This document shows positions 32,892-41,411 of a stretch of 64,000 bases of DNA, piece by piece. The position numbers and the translations under genes are program-made. The DNA lies in contig NZ_JBGKAC010000001.1 in the NCBI RefSeq assembly GCF_041361465.1, positions 2,108,001 to 2,172,000 of the forward strand. The letters run 5' to 3'. This DNA comes from Halobaculum sp. MBLA0143 (lineage in GTDB: Archaea > Halobacteriota > Halobacteria > Halobacteriales > Haloferacaceae). The notes beneath the pieces are model-generated. The model worked only from the letters and a program-made list of their open reading frames with translations, was not told the DNA's origin and did not search any database. Every line of letters starts with the position of its first letter. Within the stretch, counting starts at the first letter, position 1.

Positions 32892-33764
32892 TCACTCGAC
32901 GCCGACTGCCGCCTGCGTCTCGACACCCGCGAGCGCCGTCGAGGCGTGTGCCGCCAGCGTCTCCAACAGGTCCACGTCCTCGTCGTCGTAGTCGATCTCC
33001 GCGGTCGTCGACAGCGAGACGATCGTCGCCCGCCCTCGGTCCGTGCGGACGGAGATGACGAGCGCCGCCTCCGGGCTGTCACCCCCGAGCTCCACCGTCG
33101 TCTCCGCGTACCGGGCCGCCTCGATCTCTTCGTCCGGCTCCACTGCGGCCGCCAGCGACTCCAACACCGCGAGCTCCTCGTCGCCTCGGAGTGTGCTGTC
33201 GACGACTGTCACCGCGGGCTCGCCGTCCGTCTCGTCGACGAGGAGGAACGCCGCCCCGTCGCCCGGGATGAGGAACTCGACGGCCTCCACGCACAGCGCA
33301 CTGATCTCGTCGAGCGTCTGCGAGCTGTTGAGCGCCTTCCCGTAGGTGTTGAGCGCCGAGGCAGACCGGGCGAACGCCTGGATCCGGTCGCGGTCCGCCC
33401 GGCCGCGTACGTCGTACACCCCCACCAACAGCCCCAGCAGCGCCCCGCCGGTGAACCCGTCGAGGAGCAGTCCGGCGACGGCGATGGAGCCGGCGACGCC
33501 CAGCACCGCGAGGGTCGACACCGCCGCAACCGTGGCGCCGCCACCGACGGTCCACGCCAACAGCCGGTCCGTCTCCCCGCCCGGCACGTCGCGGAGCGTC
33601 GCCCACCCCCCGGCGTACGTCACCGCCGCCGCCACCGCGAGCATCGGTCCCGTCCGGATGGCGACTACCGCCGTCGTCCCGTCGCCGGCCGTCAGCGCCT
33701 GTGCGGCTGCCAGCCCGACGCCGAGCGCAGAGAGCGTCACGGCCGCGAGCGTCTCCCGTCGCAT
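32892..33764 (-). CDS. Membrane protein with C-terminal GAF-like domain
   Basis: 290 residues from ATG 33764. Four hydrophobic helices occupy residues 5-115. A short linker with DRDRIQAFARSASALNTYGK leads to a GAF-type domain from about residue 140 (LDEISALCVEAVEFLIPGDGAAFLLVDETDG) to the end (YDDEDVDLLETLAAHASTAL). No kinase or DNA-binding domain follows, so it is a sensor-like protein without an output module. Some haloarchaeal bacterio-opsin activators use similar GAF units, but that is only analogy. It ends 8 nt after the repeat array. Confidence 0.75.
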   Translation of the reverse strand: MRRETLAAVTLSALGVGLAAAQALTAGDGTTAVVAIRTGPMLAVAAAVTYAGGWATLRDVPGGETDRLLAWTVGGGATVAAVSTLAVLGVAGSIAVAGLLLDGFTGGALLGLLVGVYDVRGRADRDRIQAFARSASALNTYGKALNSSQTLDEISALCVEAVEFLIPGDGAAFLLVDETDGEPAVTVVDSTLRGDEELAVLESLAAAVEPDEEIEAARYAETTVELGGDSPEAALVISVRTDRGRATIVSLSTTAEIDYDDEDVDLLETLAAHASTALAGVETQAAVGVE

Positions 33765-33843
33765 ACCTCGGGCGTTCGAGCGGCCGTCTGGTAAAGCTTC
33801 GTCCGCCCGCCGCCCAGCGGTCCGTCCCGTCGCCCCCGGCGAC

Positions 33844-34830
33844 TCAGCGGTCGATCCCCCCACCGTCGCTCGCCACGACCGACCGCACCTCCTCGGGCGT
33901 GACCACCGCGAGGTCGCCCGCGACCGTCCGTTTGAGCGCCGCCGTCGCCGCCGCCCACGACAGCGCCGTCTCCACGTCTCCCCCGCGGGCCCGCTTGGCC
34001 AGGTAGCCGCCGACGAAGGCGTCGCCCGTGCCGATAGCGTCCAGCGTCTCCGCCTCGTACACCGGCTGTCGCGTGACTGTGCCGTCGTGGAGCGCCAGCG
34101 CCCCCTCGTCGCCCCGCGTGACGATCACCGTCTCGAAGTCGTGGTCGGCCGCGAGCCCGCGGGCGACCCGCGCTGCCGGACTGTCGCCCGGGTGGTCGTC
34201 CGTCTCGCCGTCACGGTCGAGCACCGTCGCCGCGTCCCGCTGTGCGGCCACGAGCACGTCGACCTCGGGGAACAGTTCCCGGAACCCCTCCCGCGCCGCC
34301 GCGGGCGACCAGAGCTTCCGGCGGTAGTTCAGATCGAAGACGGTCGTCGTGCCGGCCGCCCGCGCCCGCTCCAACAGCGTCCGGGTCGCCTCGGCGGCGG
34401 CCGTCGACAGCGCCGGAGTGATCCCGCTCGTGTGACAGTAGTTGGCTGCCTCGGCGCGCCCCACCGCCAGCTCGTCGGGCGAGACGGTCGTGATCGACGC
34501 GCCCGTTCGGTCGTAGATCACGTCCGTCCCGCGTGGTTCGCCGCCGGGCTCCAGGTAGTAGGTGCCCAGCCGGGCGTCCGGGTCGTCGTCCCAGGCCACG
34601 GCCGGCTCGACGCCGTGACTCCGCAGTTCCCGGACCACTCGCTCTCCGAGCGGGGACTCGGGCAGCTTCGACAGCCAGGTCGCGTCGACGCCCAACGACG
34701 CCGCCGCGACGGCCACGTTGCTCTCTGCCCCGCCCGCCCGGGCGTCCAACGTCCGGGCGGTCGAGAGCCGTTCACCGGTCGGCGGGGAGAGACGCAGCAT
34801 CGTCTCCCCGAACGTCACAATCTCCGTCAC
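33844..34830 (-). CDS. kdgK: 2-keto-3-deoxygluconate kinase (PfkB family)
   Basis: 328 residues. The start [17 protein letters not shown] and the glycine pair in [18 protein letters not shown] are typical. The PfkB catalytic signature is [18 protein letters not shown], with the base Asp near residue 275, and [10 protein letters not shown] is diagnostic of KDG kinases. The enzyme phosphorylates KDG in the semi-phosphorylative Entner-Doudoroff pathway used by haloarchaea for glucose. Aldolase and dehydratase genes are not adjacent. It is divergent from L11. Confidence 0.9.
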   Translation of the reverse strand: MTEIVTFGETMLRLSPPTGERLSTARTLDARAGGAESNVAVAAASLGVDATWLSKLPESPLGERVVRELRSHGVEPAVAWDDDPDARLGTYYLEPGGEPRGTDVIYDRTGASITTVSPDELAVGRAEAANYCHTSGITPALSTAAAEATRTLLERARAAGTTTVFDLNYRRKLWSPAAAREGFRELFPEVDVLVAAQRDAATVLDRDGETDDHPGDSPAARVARGLAADHDFETVIVTRGDEGALALHDGTVTRQPVYEAETLDAIGTGDAFVGGYLAKRARGGDVETALSWAAATAALKRTVAGDLAVVTPEEVRSVVASDGGGIDR

Positions 34831-34900
34831 ACCCCGTCCGTGGCCGACGCGGCTGAAAAACCCGCCGGGGTGGGCCGGGCGGCGCGAACAGAAGACAACG

Positions 34901-34908
34901 CTTAAACT
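34901..34908 (+). promoter_or_regulatory. TATA box of the L11 gene
   Basis: CTTAAACT at 34901-34908 lies 24-31 nt before ATG 34932, an archetypal leaderless promoter. Confidence 0.6.
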
Positions 34909-34931
34909 CCGCGGCGGTGGAATCCTCGGGT

Positions 34932-35408
34932 ATGGCTGGATCTATCGAGGTACTCGTTCCGGGCGGCCAGGTGGACCCTGGTCCGCCGCTCGGCCCCGAG
35001 CTGGGGCCGACCCCGGTCGACGTGCAGGCGGTCGTCCAGGATATCAACGACGAGACGGCGGCGTTCGACGGCATGGAAGTGCCCGTCACCGTCGACTACG
35101 AGGACGACGGCAGCTTCGGAATCGAGGTCGGTGTTCCCCCGACTGCGGAGCTCGTCAAAGACGAGGCCGGCTTCGACACCGGCTCCGGCGAACCCCAAGA
35201 GGAGTTCGTCGCCGACATGAGCGTCGAACAGATCAAGACGGTCGCCGAACAGAAGCAGTCGGACCTCCTGGCGTACGACCTGAAGAACGCCGCCAAGGAG
35301 ATCGTCGGCACCTGCACCTCGCTGGGCGTCACCATCGAGGGCAACGATCCGCGGGAATTCAAAGAACGGATCGACGCCGGCGACTACGACGACGTGTTCG
35401 CGGCCTGA
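34932..35408 (+). CDS. rpl11: 50S ribosomal protein L11
   Basis: 158 residues from ATG 34932. The N-terminal domain has [19 protein letters not shown] and the C-terminal RNA-binding domain has [20 protein letters not shown]11 binds the GTPase-associated centre of 23S rRNA. In haloarchaea L11 is often separate from the L1-L10-L12 operon, as here. A TATA box lies at leaderless distance. Confidence 0.96.
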   Translation: MAGSIEVLVPGGQVDPGPPLGPELGPTPVDVQAVVQDINDETAAFDGMEVPVTVDYEDDGSFGIEVGVPPTAELVKDEAGFDTGSGEPQEEFVADMSVEQIKTVAEQKQSDLLAYDLKNAAKEIVGTCTSLGVTIEGNDPREFKERIDAGDYDDVFAA

Positions 35409-35477
35409 CGCCGGCCCCGTATTCTTCCCCTCAATCGTGCCGCGAACGAACAGCGTTTAGTCGCGGCGCGCACAGGA

Positions 35478-36254
35478 GTGGACGTGTACGACTACCACGT
35501 CCACTCGCTGTACTCGGACGGCGAGTACTTCGAGCCGATGCTGTCGGCCGCCGCCGAGGCGGGCGTCTCCGCCGTCGGCTTCGCCGACCACTGCAACCTC
35601 GCGGGCGACGCTCGGCGGCGGCGCGAGCGGGCGCGGTACGGTCGGAACTTCGATCTCACCTACGAGCGCCGCCGGGAGGCGCTGGCGGCGTTGGACGAAC
35701 GGACCGACCTCACCATCTTCGACGCCGTCGAGGTGGACTACGAGCCGGGACTGGAGTCGGAGATCGACGACTTCCTGACGACCGCCGACTTCGACTACGC
35801 GCTGGGCAGCGTCCACTACGTCGACGACCAACACGTCTTCTCGTACGACCCGTTCGAGGGCGGTGAGGCCGCTCGCCGTGACTTCGTCGACGACTACTAC
35901 GAGACGATCGTCTCGCTCGTGGAGTCGGAGCTGTTCGAGATCGCCGCCCACGTCGACATCGTGGAGTCACACCCCGCGCTCTCCGGGATGACGACGTGTG
36001 AACACGCCGAGATGGTCGCCGACGCCTTCGAACACTCTCGGACCGTCCCGGAGCTCAACGCCGGCCGTTTCGACGACGACGACAAGCCCGCCTCCTTCCA
36101 CCCGGAGGGGCGCGTGTTCGAGGTGCTCTTAGAGCGTGGGGTTGAGTTCACGCTCGGCTCCGACGCCCACGAGCCCGGCGACTTCGCCGAGCGGATTCCG
36201 GCGCTGCGGGAGCGGGTGGAGCGGTTCGAGTTGGAGCCGGTGTGCCCGTTGTAG
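35478..36254 (+). CDS. PHP-domain phosphoesterase (histidinol-phosphatase-like)
   Basis: 258 residues from GTG 35478 (GTG 35484 is also possible). Metal-binding motifs are YDYHVHSLYSDG, FADHCNLAG, AVEVDYEPG, LGSVHYVDD, AAHVDIVE and GSDAHEPGDF, the full PHP set. It matches HisJ/HisK-type histidinol phosphatases but could be a general PHP phosphoesterase. It sits 69 nt after L11 with a TTTAG-type TATA-like word about 25 nt upstream. Downstream the base composition drops sharply. Confidence 0.87.
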   Translation: MDVYDYHVHSLYSDGEYFEPMLSAAAEAGVSAVGFADHCNLAGDARRRRERARYGRNFDLTYERRREALAALDERTDLTIFDAVEVDYEPGLESEIDDFLTTADFDYALGSVHYVDDQHVFSYDPFEGGEAARRDFVDDYYETIVSLVESELFEIAAHVDIVESHPALSGMTTCEHAEMVADAFEHSRTVPELNAGRFDDDDKPASFHPEGRVFEVLLERGVEFTLGSDAHEPGDFAERIPALRERVERFELEPVCPL

Positions 36255-36307
36255 GGGATGGTCAAAGAACACTCAACTACCTTTACCGACTTTGACTTGA
36301 TAATGGG

Positions 36308-36314
36308 TTTATAA
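36308..36314 (+). promoter_or_regulatory. TATA box upstream of the toxin-antitoxin-like pair
   Basis: TTTATAA at 36308-36314 is the strongest TATA-like word in the islet. It would give a leader of about 115 nt before ATG 36455, or a leaderless start at ATG 36339, which opens only 13 codons. Confidence 0.45.
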
Positions 36315-36454
36315 CACACCAGAACCTATTAACCGCTATGCTGGAAAAGAGGAATATGGAGACCCATTACAGAATTTGAGTATGCAGAGAAAAGGAATTT
36401 GGCTCTTAAGTGGGATGAAAGAGCTAAAGTGCCTGGGCGCCAGAATCTGGGCGT

Positions 36455-37477
36455 ATGCTGACGCTCGGTGACGAAGAATCCCTCCTCATGGATATAAAAG
36501 AGGGGGTCCAGTACGCTCTCTATCTTGGTAAGCAAGAAGGAAGATTTACCGAATGCGATATCCTTCTGGACAAAATTCGAATGAATAAGCTACAGTATAT
36601 AGTTAATGAAGAAAGAGATTTAGGCCTGACCTTCGGTTGGTTCAAGTACGGACCAGCCCCCGAAGATGTTACTACAGGCACAGGAGTAGAACTCGGGCCG
36701 AAGTCGGGCGACGAGATCGCACAGTTGGAGAGAAGTCGGCTGCCGAGCAAGAACCACCTCTCAACAGAAGCATTTGCTTATTATTTCCTTAAGAACCTCA
36801 ATGACGAATTCGATAGGATTGTAACCGCAGAAGAGACAAAAGTGTATTTGGAGGATTTTTATAATCAATACGGCCCTAAAGACAAATACGCTAATCAGTT
36901 CACTAGTCTGTACAAGGCCAGCGTCCGTCTTCAGCGAACGCTTGACGCGATCGGTGATGGGGGAAGTTGGCATCAGGATTCTACACAGTACTATTACGAA
37001 CTAGATAGGAGATTTCTATCAGTGAGCGAAGAGATAGCCAAGCACGACTCACTAACCTATACACTCGAACCATTTGAGGAGTATCAGTTGTTACTCACAA
37101 GTATAATTTCAGAAGCTGATGCAAAGGACAAAATATCGGCAAGACAGCAGTCATTTATCGATAACGTTATTCGTACATTCTACAATACAGTTTGGGACTT
37201 CGTGAGTCAGGAGATATCTCTTCAAACGATGCGCGGACAGAACGTAGACGAGCTTCGGCCAGGAGTTGAGGCAAGCGTCCAAAAATACCGTGAAGGGTCC
37301 TGGAGGTCAGAGTTGAATGCGCTGAGAGAGAGAAGGGAGACAGTAGAGCTGGAGCCTCAGATAGATGATATAGAGGAAATAGACTCTGAGGGAAATCAGC
37401 AGAGTGAGGGGCAGTCGTTGGACGAAGAGATGGTTGAGCAGATCTCTGAAATGGGAGCAGAGGTGATCAGTAATTGA
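36455..37477 (+). CDS. Panacea/SocA-like large protein, putative antitoxin
   Basis: 340 residues from ATG 36455; ATG 36488 (MDIKEGVQYALYLGKQEGRF) is an alternative. Residues about 15-70, with ILLDKIRMNKLQYIVNEE then LTFGWFKYGPAPEDV, resemble the Panacea (DUF4065/SocA) pattern in which a K-L-Q-K-L-L-Y helix is followed by a K-Y-G-P-V-P motif. The remaining 250 residues are helical and charged, with no known domain, and the C-terminus is acidic. Its stop overlaps the TTG start of a MazF-like gene by 4 nt. The role as antitoxin is inferred from the pairing; it is much larger than typical antitoxins. Confidence 0.65.
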   Translation: MLTLGDEESLLMDIKEGVQYALYLGKQEGRFTECDILLDKIRMNKLQYIVNEERDLGLTFGWFKYGPAPEDVTTGTGVELGPKSGDEIAQLERSRLPSKNHLSTEAFAYYFLKNLNDEFDRIVTAEETKVYLEDFYNQYGPKDKYANQFTSLYKASVRLQRTLDAIGDGGSWHQDSTQYYYELDRRFLSVSEEIAKHDSLTYTLEPFEEYQLLLTSIISEADAKDKISARQQSFIDNVIRTFYNTVWDFVSQEISLQTMRGQNVDELRPGVEASVQKYREGSWRSELNALRERRETVELEPQIDDIEEIDSEGNQQSEGQSLDEEMVEQISEMGAEVISN

Positions 37478-37848
37478 ACTTTCCCGAGTACGGGGATCTG
37501 ATACACGTCGATTTTACTCCATCTGAGAGATCCAAGCCTGGGGAGTTTGAGGACCCACACCCCGCAGTTGTAGTCCAATACACCAGCCAGGACGACAGAG
37601 CTGTGGTTGTCGCCCCGGTCTCATCGCGCGAGAAGGATAGCCGATCACGCGAAGTCAAACTTCCTGCTGAAACCCCCGGATTAGACGAAGAGTCAGTGGT
37701 AATTCTGAATTTAATAACTACTGTTTCATTCGATGGCCGAGTGGAGCCGGAGGACGATGGAGATTTAGACTCTTGGAGGCTTGGAAAGGTCCCACCTAAA
37801 AAGATGGAAGAGGTACAGAAGAAACTCAAGCGGTTGTTCAGAATCTAA
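37474..37848 (+). CDS. MazF/PemK-like toxin
   Basis: 124 residues from TTG 37474, translationally coupled to the upstream gene. The MazF/PemK pattern is clear: YGDLIHVDFTPSE at the start, DPHPAVVVQYTS, then AVVVAPVSSREKDSRS, and a later LNLITTVSFDG strand before the helical end KKLKRLF. Family members cleave mRNA at short motifs. A/T-rich codon use matches the upstream partner and differs from the host. It lies 75 nt from tRNA-Gln, which is transcribed towards it. Confidence 0.8.
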   Translation: MNFPEYGDLIHVDFTPSERSKPGEFEDPHPAVVVQYTSQDDRAVVVAPVSSREKDSRSREVKLPAETPGLDEESVVILNLITTVSFDGRVEPEDDGDLDSWRLGKVPPKKMEEVQKKLKRLFRI

Positions 37849-37923
37849 GGCAGTGTATCACCACCAGACTGGGTAAATAAACACCCCACTTACATTCACT
37901 TGTGCTTCGGCAGAATCGATTGA

Positions 37924-38022
37924 TAGTCCCGGGCGGATTCGAACCGCCGTCACGGGCTTGCTTCCGCGCGGGGACCGAGCGCGTCCAAAGGCCCGTATGA
38001 TTGGCCACTACACCACGGGACT
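37924..38022 (-). tRNA. tRNA-Gln(UUG) with a 26-nt intron
   Basis: On the minus strand the acceptor arms AGTCCCG and CGGGACT pair, followed by discriminator A. The T arm is GGCGG-TTCGAAT-CCGCC. The anticodon stem CGGGC/GCCCG closes a loop that reads CTTTGG...A with a TTG anticodon. Removing 37959-37984 leaves a 73-nt tRNA with a normal 7-nt loop, an intron between positions 37 and 38, the canonical archaeal site. CCA is not encoded. Confidence 0.92.
37959..37984 (-). other. tRNA-Gln intron
   Basis: 26 nt inserted between G37 and A38, starting ACGCGCTC and ending GGAAGCA on the RNA strand. Its GCGC segments can pair to form the helix needed for a bulge-helix-bulge splice site. Confidence 0.8.
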
Positions 38023-38070
38023 ACGATTCGTCGGTAGACGGTCGTCCCACAAGAGTCTGCCGTTCGTGGG

Positions 38071-38502
38071 TCAGTCCGCCCCAGCCTCTTCTAACTCCAT
38101 CAGCGCGCAGGCGTCGGTCTCGGCGTCGAAGCAGTCCGGACACTCCTCGGCGCGGTCGACGAGTCGGTCCAACCGTTCGGCGACGGTGTCGTCGATGACG
38201 GCCTCCAACGACCGGGCTTCGACCCGGAACGCCTCGACCTCGAGGACGTTCGCCAGGAACCGCTCGATGATGCAGTAGTTCGACAGTGCGTCGCGGGCGC
38301 GGACGATTCCCTCGTCGGTGAGGTCGACACCCTTGTACTTCTCGTGGTTTGCGAGCCCGCGGCCCTCCAGTTTGCCGATCATCTCGTTGGCGCTGGCGGG
38401 GCTCACCTCGAGCGCGTCGGCCACGTCGCCGGTGGAGGCGGGGCCGTCTTCCACTTCCTGGATCAGGTAGATCGCTTTGAGGTACTGATCTGCCGTATTC
38501 AT
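38071..38502 (-). CDS. DtxR/MntR-family metal-dependent regulator (SirR type)
   Basis: 143 residues from ATG 38502. The N-terminal winged helix is MNTADQYLKAIYLIQEVEDG, then TGDVADALEVSPASANEMIGKL and GLANHEKYKGVDLTDEG. A dimerisation and metal-binding domain follows with CIIERFLANVLEV and a late CPDCFDAETDAC cluster. It represses iron or manganese genes when metal is present. It overlaps the upstream ferritin-like gene by 4 nt, so it is co-translated with it. Confidence 0.9.
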   Translation of the reverse strand: MNTADQYLKAIYLIQEVEDGPASTGDVADALEVSPASANEMIGKLEGRGLANHEKYKGVDLTDEGIVRARDALSNYCIIERFLANVLEVEAFRVEARSLEAVIDDTVAERLDRLVDRAEECPDCFDAETDACALMELEEAGAD

Positions 38503-39014
38503 GTTCGTCGTTCCATCATGTCGGTCACGGTCTCGACGCCCTCGGCCTCCTCTTCGCGTATCTCGCGGAGCGTCTCGACGAGTCGATCGCGGTCGAGTGA
38601 GAACTCCGCGTCGGCCGCGAGCGTCGACTCGTCGGCGTCGTCGTCCGTCACCCCGAGTGCTCGCAGGAGGTCGTCGTAGAACTTGTAGGCCGTCTCCTCG
38701 TTGCACAGTTGGTCGTACAACACGTCGTCGAAGGCGTCGTCTGCGGCGTACTGTGCCTCGACGACCGCCTCGATCTCCTCGTAGGCGACGGAGTCGGCGT
38801 CCAACTCCGCGATCAACGCCTCCAACCGCTCGCGGTGTTCGGCCGACTCCTCGGCTGCCTCGGCCAACAGCTCCGTGACCGGCTCGTCTACCGCCTGCGG
38901 CTCTCGGCGAACGTGGTGGGTGGCACCCGCCTCCACCATCTCCTCCAACACGACACCGATCTGGAGGAGCCGCGCGAGCTGCCGGTCGGAGTCGACCGCG
39001 CGGCCGAGGCTCAC
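38499..39014 (-). CDS. Ferritin-like four-helix protein
   Basis: 171 residues, almost all helical and acidic. Helices carry E/H pairs typical of ferritin-like proteins (LLQIGVVLEEMVEAGATHHV; EESAEHRERLEALI; YEEIEAVVEAQYA; YDQLCNEETAYKFYDDLL). The four-helix layout and the 4-nt overlap with a DtxR-type regulator point to iron binding or storage, or to sensing in partnership. No rubredoxin tail is present, so it is not a full rubrerythrin. Start is ATG 39014. Confidence 0.78.
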   Translation of the reverse strand: MSLGRAVDSDRQLARLLQIGVVLEEMVEAGATHHVRREPQAVDEPVTELLAEAAEESAEHRERLEALIAELDADSVAYEEIEAVVEAQYAADDAFDDVLYDQLCNEETAYKFYDDLLRALGVTDDDADESTLAADAEFSLDRDRLVETLREIREEEAEGVETVTDMMERRT

Positions 39015-39133
39015 GGTCCCCCCTCCGGTCGTCGACTGTCTCTCATGCTCGACACTCTGTGAGTCGCAGACTTAAGCCCTCGCACGCGTCGCCAGCGGGG
39101 TCGCGGTGTGTGGCTGTCCGGCTCGGCGACGGC

Positions 39134-40720
39134 TCACTCCGTCGCGGCCGCGACGCGCTCCATCAGCGTCTCTGGGTCCTCGGCCGGCTCCCCGTCCGGA
39201 CGGACGACGGCGGTGCCGTCGGGAGCGTCGTCGGCTCCCGGGACGACCACCTTCTCGTGATCGGCGACCCGCAGGGCGGCGCGGTGGAGGTCGCTGCCGG
39301 GCGCCGTCCCGACGGCGACGACGAGCGGGTCGGAGCGGTAGCGGTCGACCGTCCCGCCGTAGCCGGCCACCTGCGCGCCCATCCGCTCGGTCGCGCCGGC
39401 GAACGCCGTCAGCGCCCGCCGGCCGCGTGCCCGGTACGACTGGTCGCCGGTCAACACGGACAGCTCCAACAGCCCCTCCGCCAGCGTGACGCCGTCGTCA
39501 ATGGGCCGCAGCGGCCGGTCCAACAGCCCGACACCCGTCGCCGGCCCGTCGCGGAACCCGTCCTCGTCGCCCAGTCGATCGATCAGTCGGTCGGCGACGC
39601 TCCGGGCCACGTCGACCCCGTCACCGAGCACCTGGGCGGCGGTCGTGAACGCCCGGACGACCCGTGCGCCGTCGGCCAGCACGTCCGTCGGCGCGTCCGG
39701 GTCGGCGAAGTGACGCACCCGACCGTCGTCGTCGACGATCTCCTGGCGGAGATACCGGAGCACTCCCTCGGCGTCCCGGCGGGCGGTCTCGTCGTCCGTG
39801 CAGGCCACGAGCGTCAGCAACGACGCCGCCAGCGTCGCGTTGCCGTCCGCGTACGGCGTCAGATCCCGGCGGCGACCGTCGGGACCGACGCTGCCCCCGT
39901 AGCCGTCGCCCACCCGGAGCTCCGACCGGAGGTAGTCGGCCGCGTCCGTCGCCGCCGTGTGGTACGCCTCGTCGCCGGTGTACAGGTACCCCCGGGCGAA
40001 CGCTCCCAACAGCGCGGCGTTGTCGAGCAGGAGTCGTTCCTCGTGGGTGTCCGACCAGTCGCGGGCGGCCGCGTAGCGGTCGAAGCCGCCGTCGTCGCCT
40101 TGGAGGTGCGCCTGGACGGCGTCCAACGCCCGTGTCGCCCGGGTGCGGTCTCGCTTGAGCGCGAACTCCACCGTCTCCGGCAGGGGGAACTTCGCGTCCG
40201 TCCCCCACCCGGCGAACTCCGGGTCCCACTGCTCCGTCAGCTGGCCCGCGAAGTGGCGCGGAATCGACGCGTCGAGGTCACCCGCCGGCGTCGGCGCGTT
40301 CGCCAACGCCCGCGGCACCCGACCGGCCTCCGTCCCCCGGCTGTCCCAGGTCTCTCGCACTCGGTCCAGGATCTGGCGGAACCCGTCGGGCGCGAGGTAG
40401 GTCGCCCCCGTCAACAGCTCCCCCTCCGGGGTGCAGAAGACGGTCGACGGGAACCCGCCGACGTTGTACCGCTCTCGCACTCGGGGTCGACGGTCGGCGT
40501 CCACCTTCACCGGGACGAACCCGTCGTTCACGTTGGCTGCGATCCGGGGCTCGCCGAACGTCTCTGCCAGCATCTCGTGACAGTCGTCACACCAGGTCGC
40601 CGTCAGGAACAGGAGCACCGGCCGTCCCGTCTCGGCCGCGTCCGCGAACGGCTCCGGCCCCCACTCCCGCCACTCGACGCGGGAGTCGTCTCCCGGCGTC
40701 GACTCGCTGTCGTCGTTCAC
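39134..40720 (-). CDS. DUF255 thioredoxin-domain protein (YyaL/SSP411 type)
   Basis: 528 residues from GTG 40720; GTG 40726 is equally possible. The N-terminal thioredoxin-like domain has FLTATWCDDCHEMLAETFGE, a CxxC-type site, and GGFPSTVFCTPEG. The remainder is an (alpha/alpha) toroid as in N-acylglucosamine 2-epimerase relatives (WGTDAKFPLPETVEFALKRD; DWSDTHEERLLLDNAALLGA; PYADGNATLAASLL). The biochemical function is not established. It is divergent from fxsA across a 148-nt gap. Confidence 0.87.
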   Translation of the reverse strand: MNDDSESTPGDDSRVEWREWGPEPFADAAETGRPVLLFLTATWCDDCHEMLAETFGEPRIAANVNDGFVPVKVDADRRPRVRERYNVGGFPSTVFCTPEGELLTGATYLAPDGFRQILDRVRETWDSRGTEAGRVPRALANAPTPAGDLDASIPRHFAGQLTEQWDPEFAGWGTDAKFPLPETVEFALKRDRTRATRALDAVQAHLQGDDGGFDRYAAARDWSDTHEERLLLDNAALLGAFARGYLYTGDEAYHTAATDAADYLRSELRVGDGYGGSVGPDGRRRDLTPYADGNATLAASLLTLVACTDDETARRDAEGVLRYLRQEIVDDDGRVRHFADPDAPTDVLADGARVVRAFTTAAQVLGDGVDVARSVADRLIDRLGDEDGFRDGPATGVGLLDRPLRPIDDGVTLAEGLLELSVLTGDQSYRARGRRALTAFAGATERMGAQVAGYGGTVDRYRSDPLVVAVGTAPGSDLHRAALRVADHEKVVVPGADDAPDGTAVVRPDGEPAEDPETLMERVAAATE

Positions 40721-40868
40721 GGTCACGCTGAGGGTTCCGGTCGCATGAACCTCGCGGCTCGCCGACCGGCCACGGCGGTGGTGACCCGACAGTCTGTGCC
40801 GCAGGGTCACGGCTTCGTCCAGCGCAGCCGAGGAAAAGGCTGATACACCGCTGCCGCGAATCGGCGGC

Positions 40869-41411
40869 ATGGTCGACACCCGGTACCTCCTGGCGGCACT
40901 CCTGGGGGTCCCGTTGATCGACGCGACGCTGCTCGTGTTCGTCGCCGGCGCTATCGGTGGGGTGACGACGGTGTTGCTCGTCGTGTTGACGGGACTCGTC
41001 GGGATGCTCCTGGTCCGCGCGGAGGGCCGTCACACCCTCAGACGAATCCAGGGGTCGCTCGCGGACGGTCAGCCGCCCACGGACGAACTGCTGGACGGTG
41101 CGTTCCTGATCGCCGCCGGGGCGTTCCTGCTCACTCCCGGGCTCGTCACGGACGTGCTCGGGTTCCTGTTCGTCCTGCCGCCGACGCGGTACCCGCTGCG
41201 GGAGCTGCTGTCCCGGCGTGTGGTCACGCCGTACTTAGACGAGAAGACCGGCGGGTTCGCCAGCGGAAACGTCTACATCGGGGGGTTCCCCGGCGACGAC
41301 GACGGCGACGGCAGCGCGTTCGGAGACCACGACGCGAGCGAGGAACGACGACGCGCGGAGTCGGACGGCGACACCGTCGACATCGGCGACGACGAGTACA
41401 GCGTCGAGTAG
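40869..41411 (+). CDS. FxsA-family membrane protein
   Basis: 180 residues. Helices at about 7-25, 28-48 and 77-100 contain the FxsA pattern: PLIDATLLVFVAGAIGG at the start, GQPPTDELLDGAFLIAAGAF, LLTPGLVTDVLGFLFVLPPT. The C-terminus is acidic and disordered (DDDGDGSAFGDHDASEERRR). Bacterial FxsA overproduction relieves phage exclusion by PifA; the archaeal role is unknown. Its last codons and stop are part of a repeat that continues beyond the gene. Confidence 0.88.
   Translation: MVDTRYLLAALLGVPLIDATLLVFVAGAIGGVTTVLLVVLTGLVGMLLVRAEGRHTLRRIQGSLADGQPPTDELLDGAFLIAAGAFLLTPGLVTDVLGFLFVLPPTRYPLRELLSRRVVTPYLDEKTGGFASGNVYIGGFPGDDDGDGSAFGDHDASEERRRAESDGDTVDIGDDEYSVE

Larger units (their letters stand above)
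36255..37923. other. Low-GC islet beside tRNA-Gln carrying a toxin-antitoxin-like pair
   Basis: From 36255 to about 37923 the sequence is much more A/T-rich than the flanks, with A/T-ending codons, which suggests horizontal transfer. It contains two overlapping genes and ends at the 3' end of an intron-containing tRNA-Gln. I found no integrase and no duplicated tRNA 3' end at the left border. The 200-nt lead (36255-36454) contains TTTATAA (36308-36314) and short 13- and 29-codon ORFs at 36339 and 36385 of doubtful value. Confidence 0.6.

Noticed and set aside
36255-37923. Provirus or integrative element
   Set aside because: No integrase, capsid or replication gene, and no duplicated tRNA end; only a two-gene islet is supported.
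39059-40843. Long open frame antisense to the DUF255 gene
   Set aside because: It is Arg-rich with no domain and arises from the high-GC bias of the real gene on the other strand; many similar shadows occur across the window.
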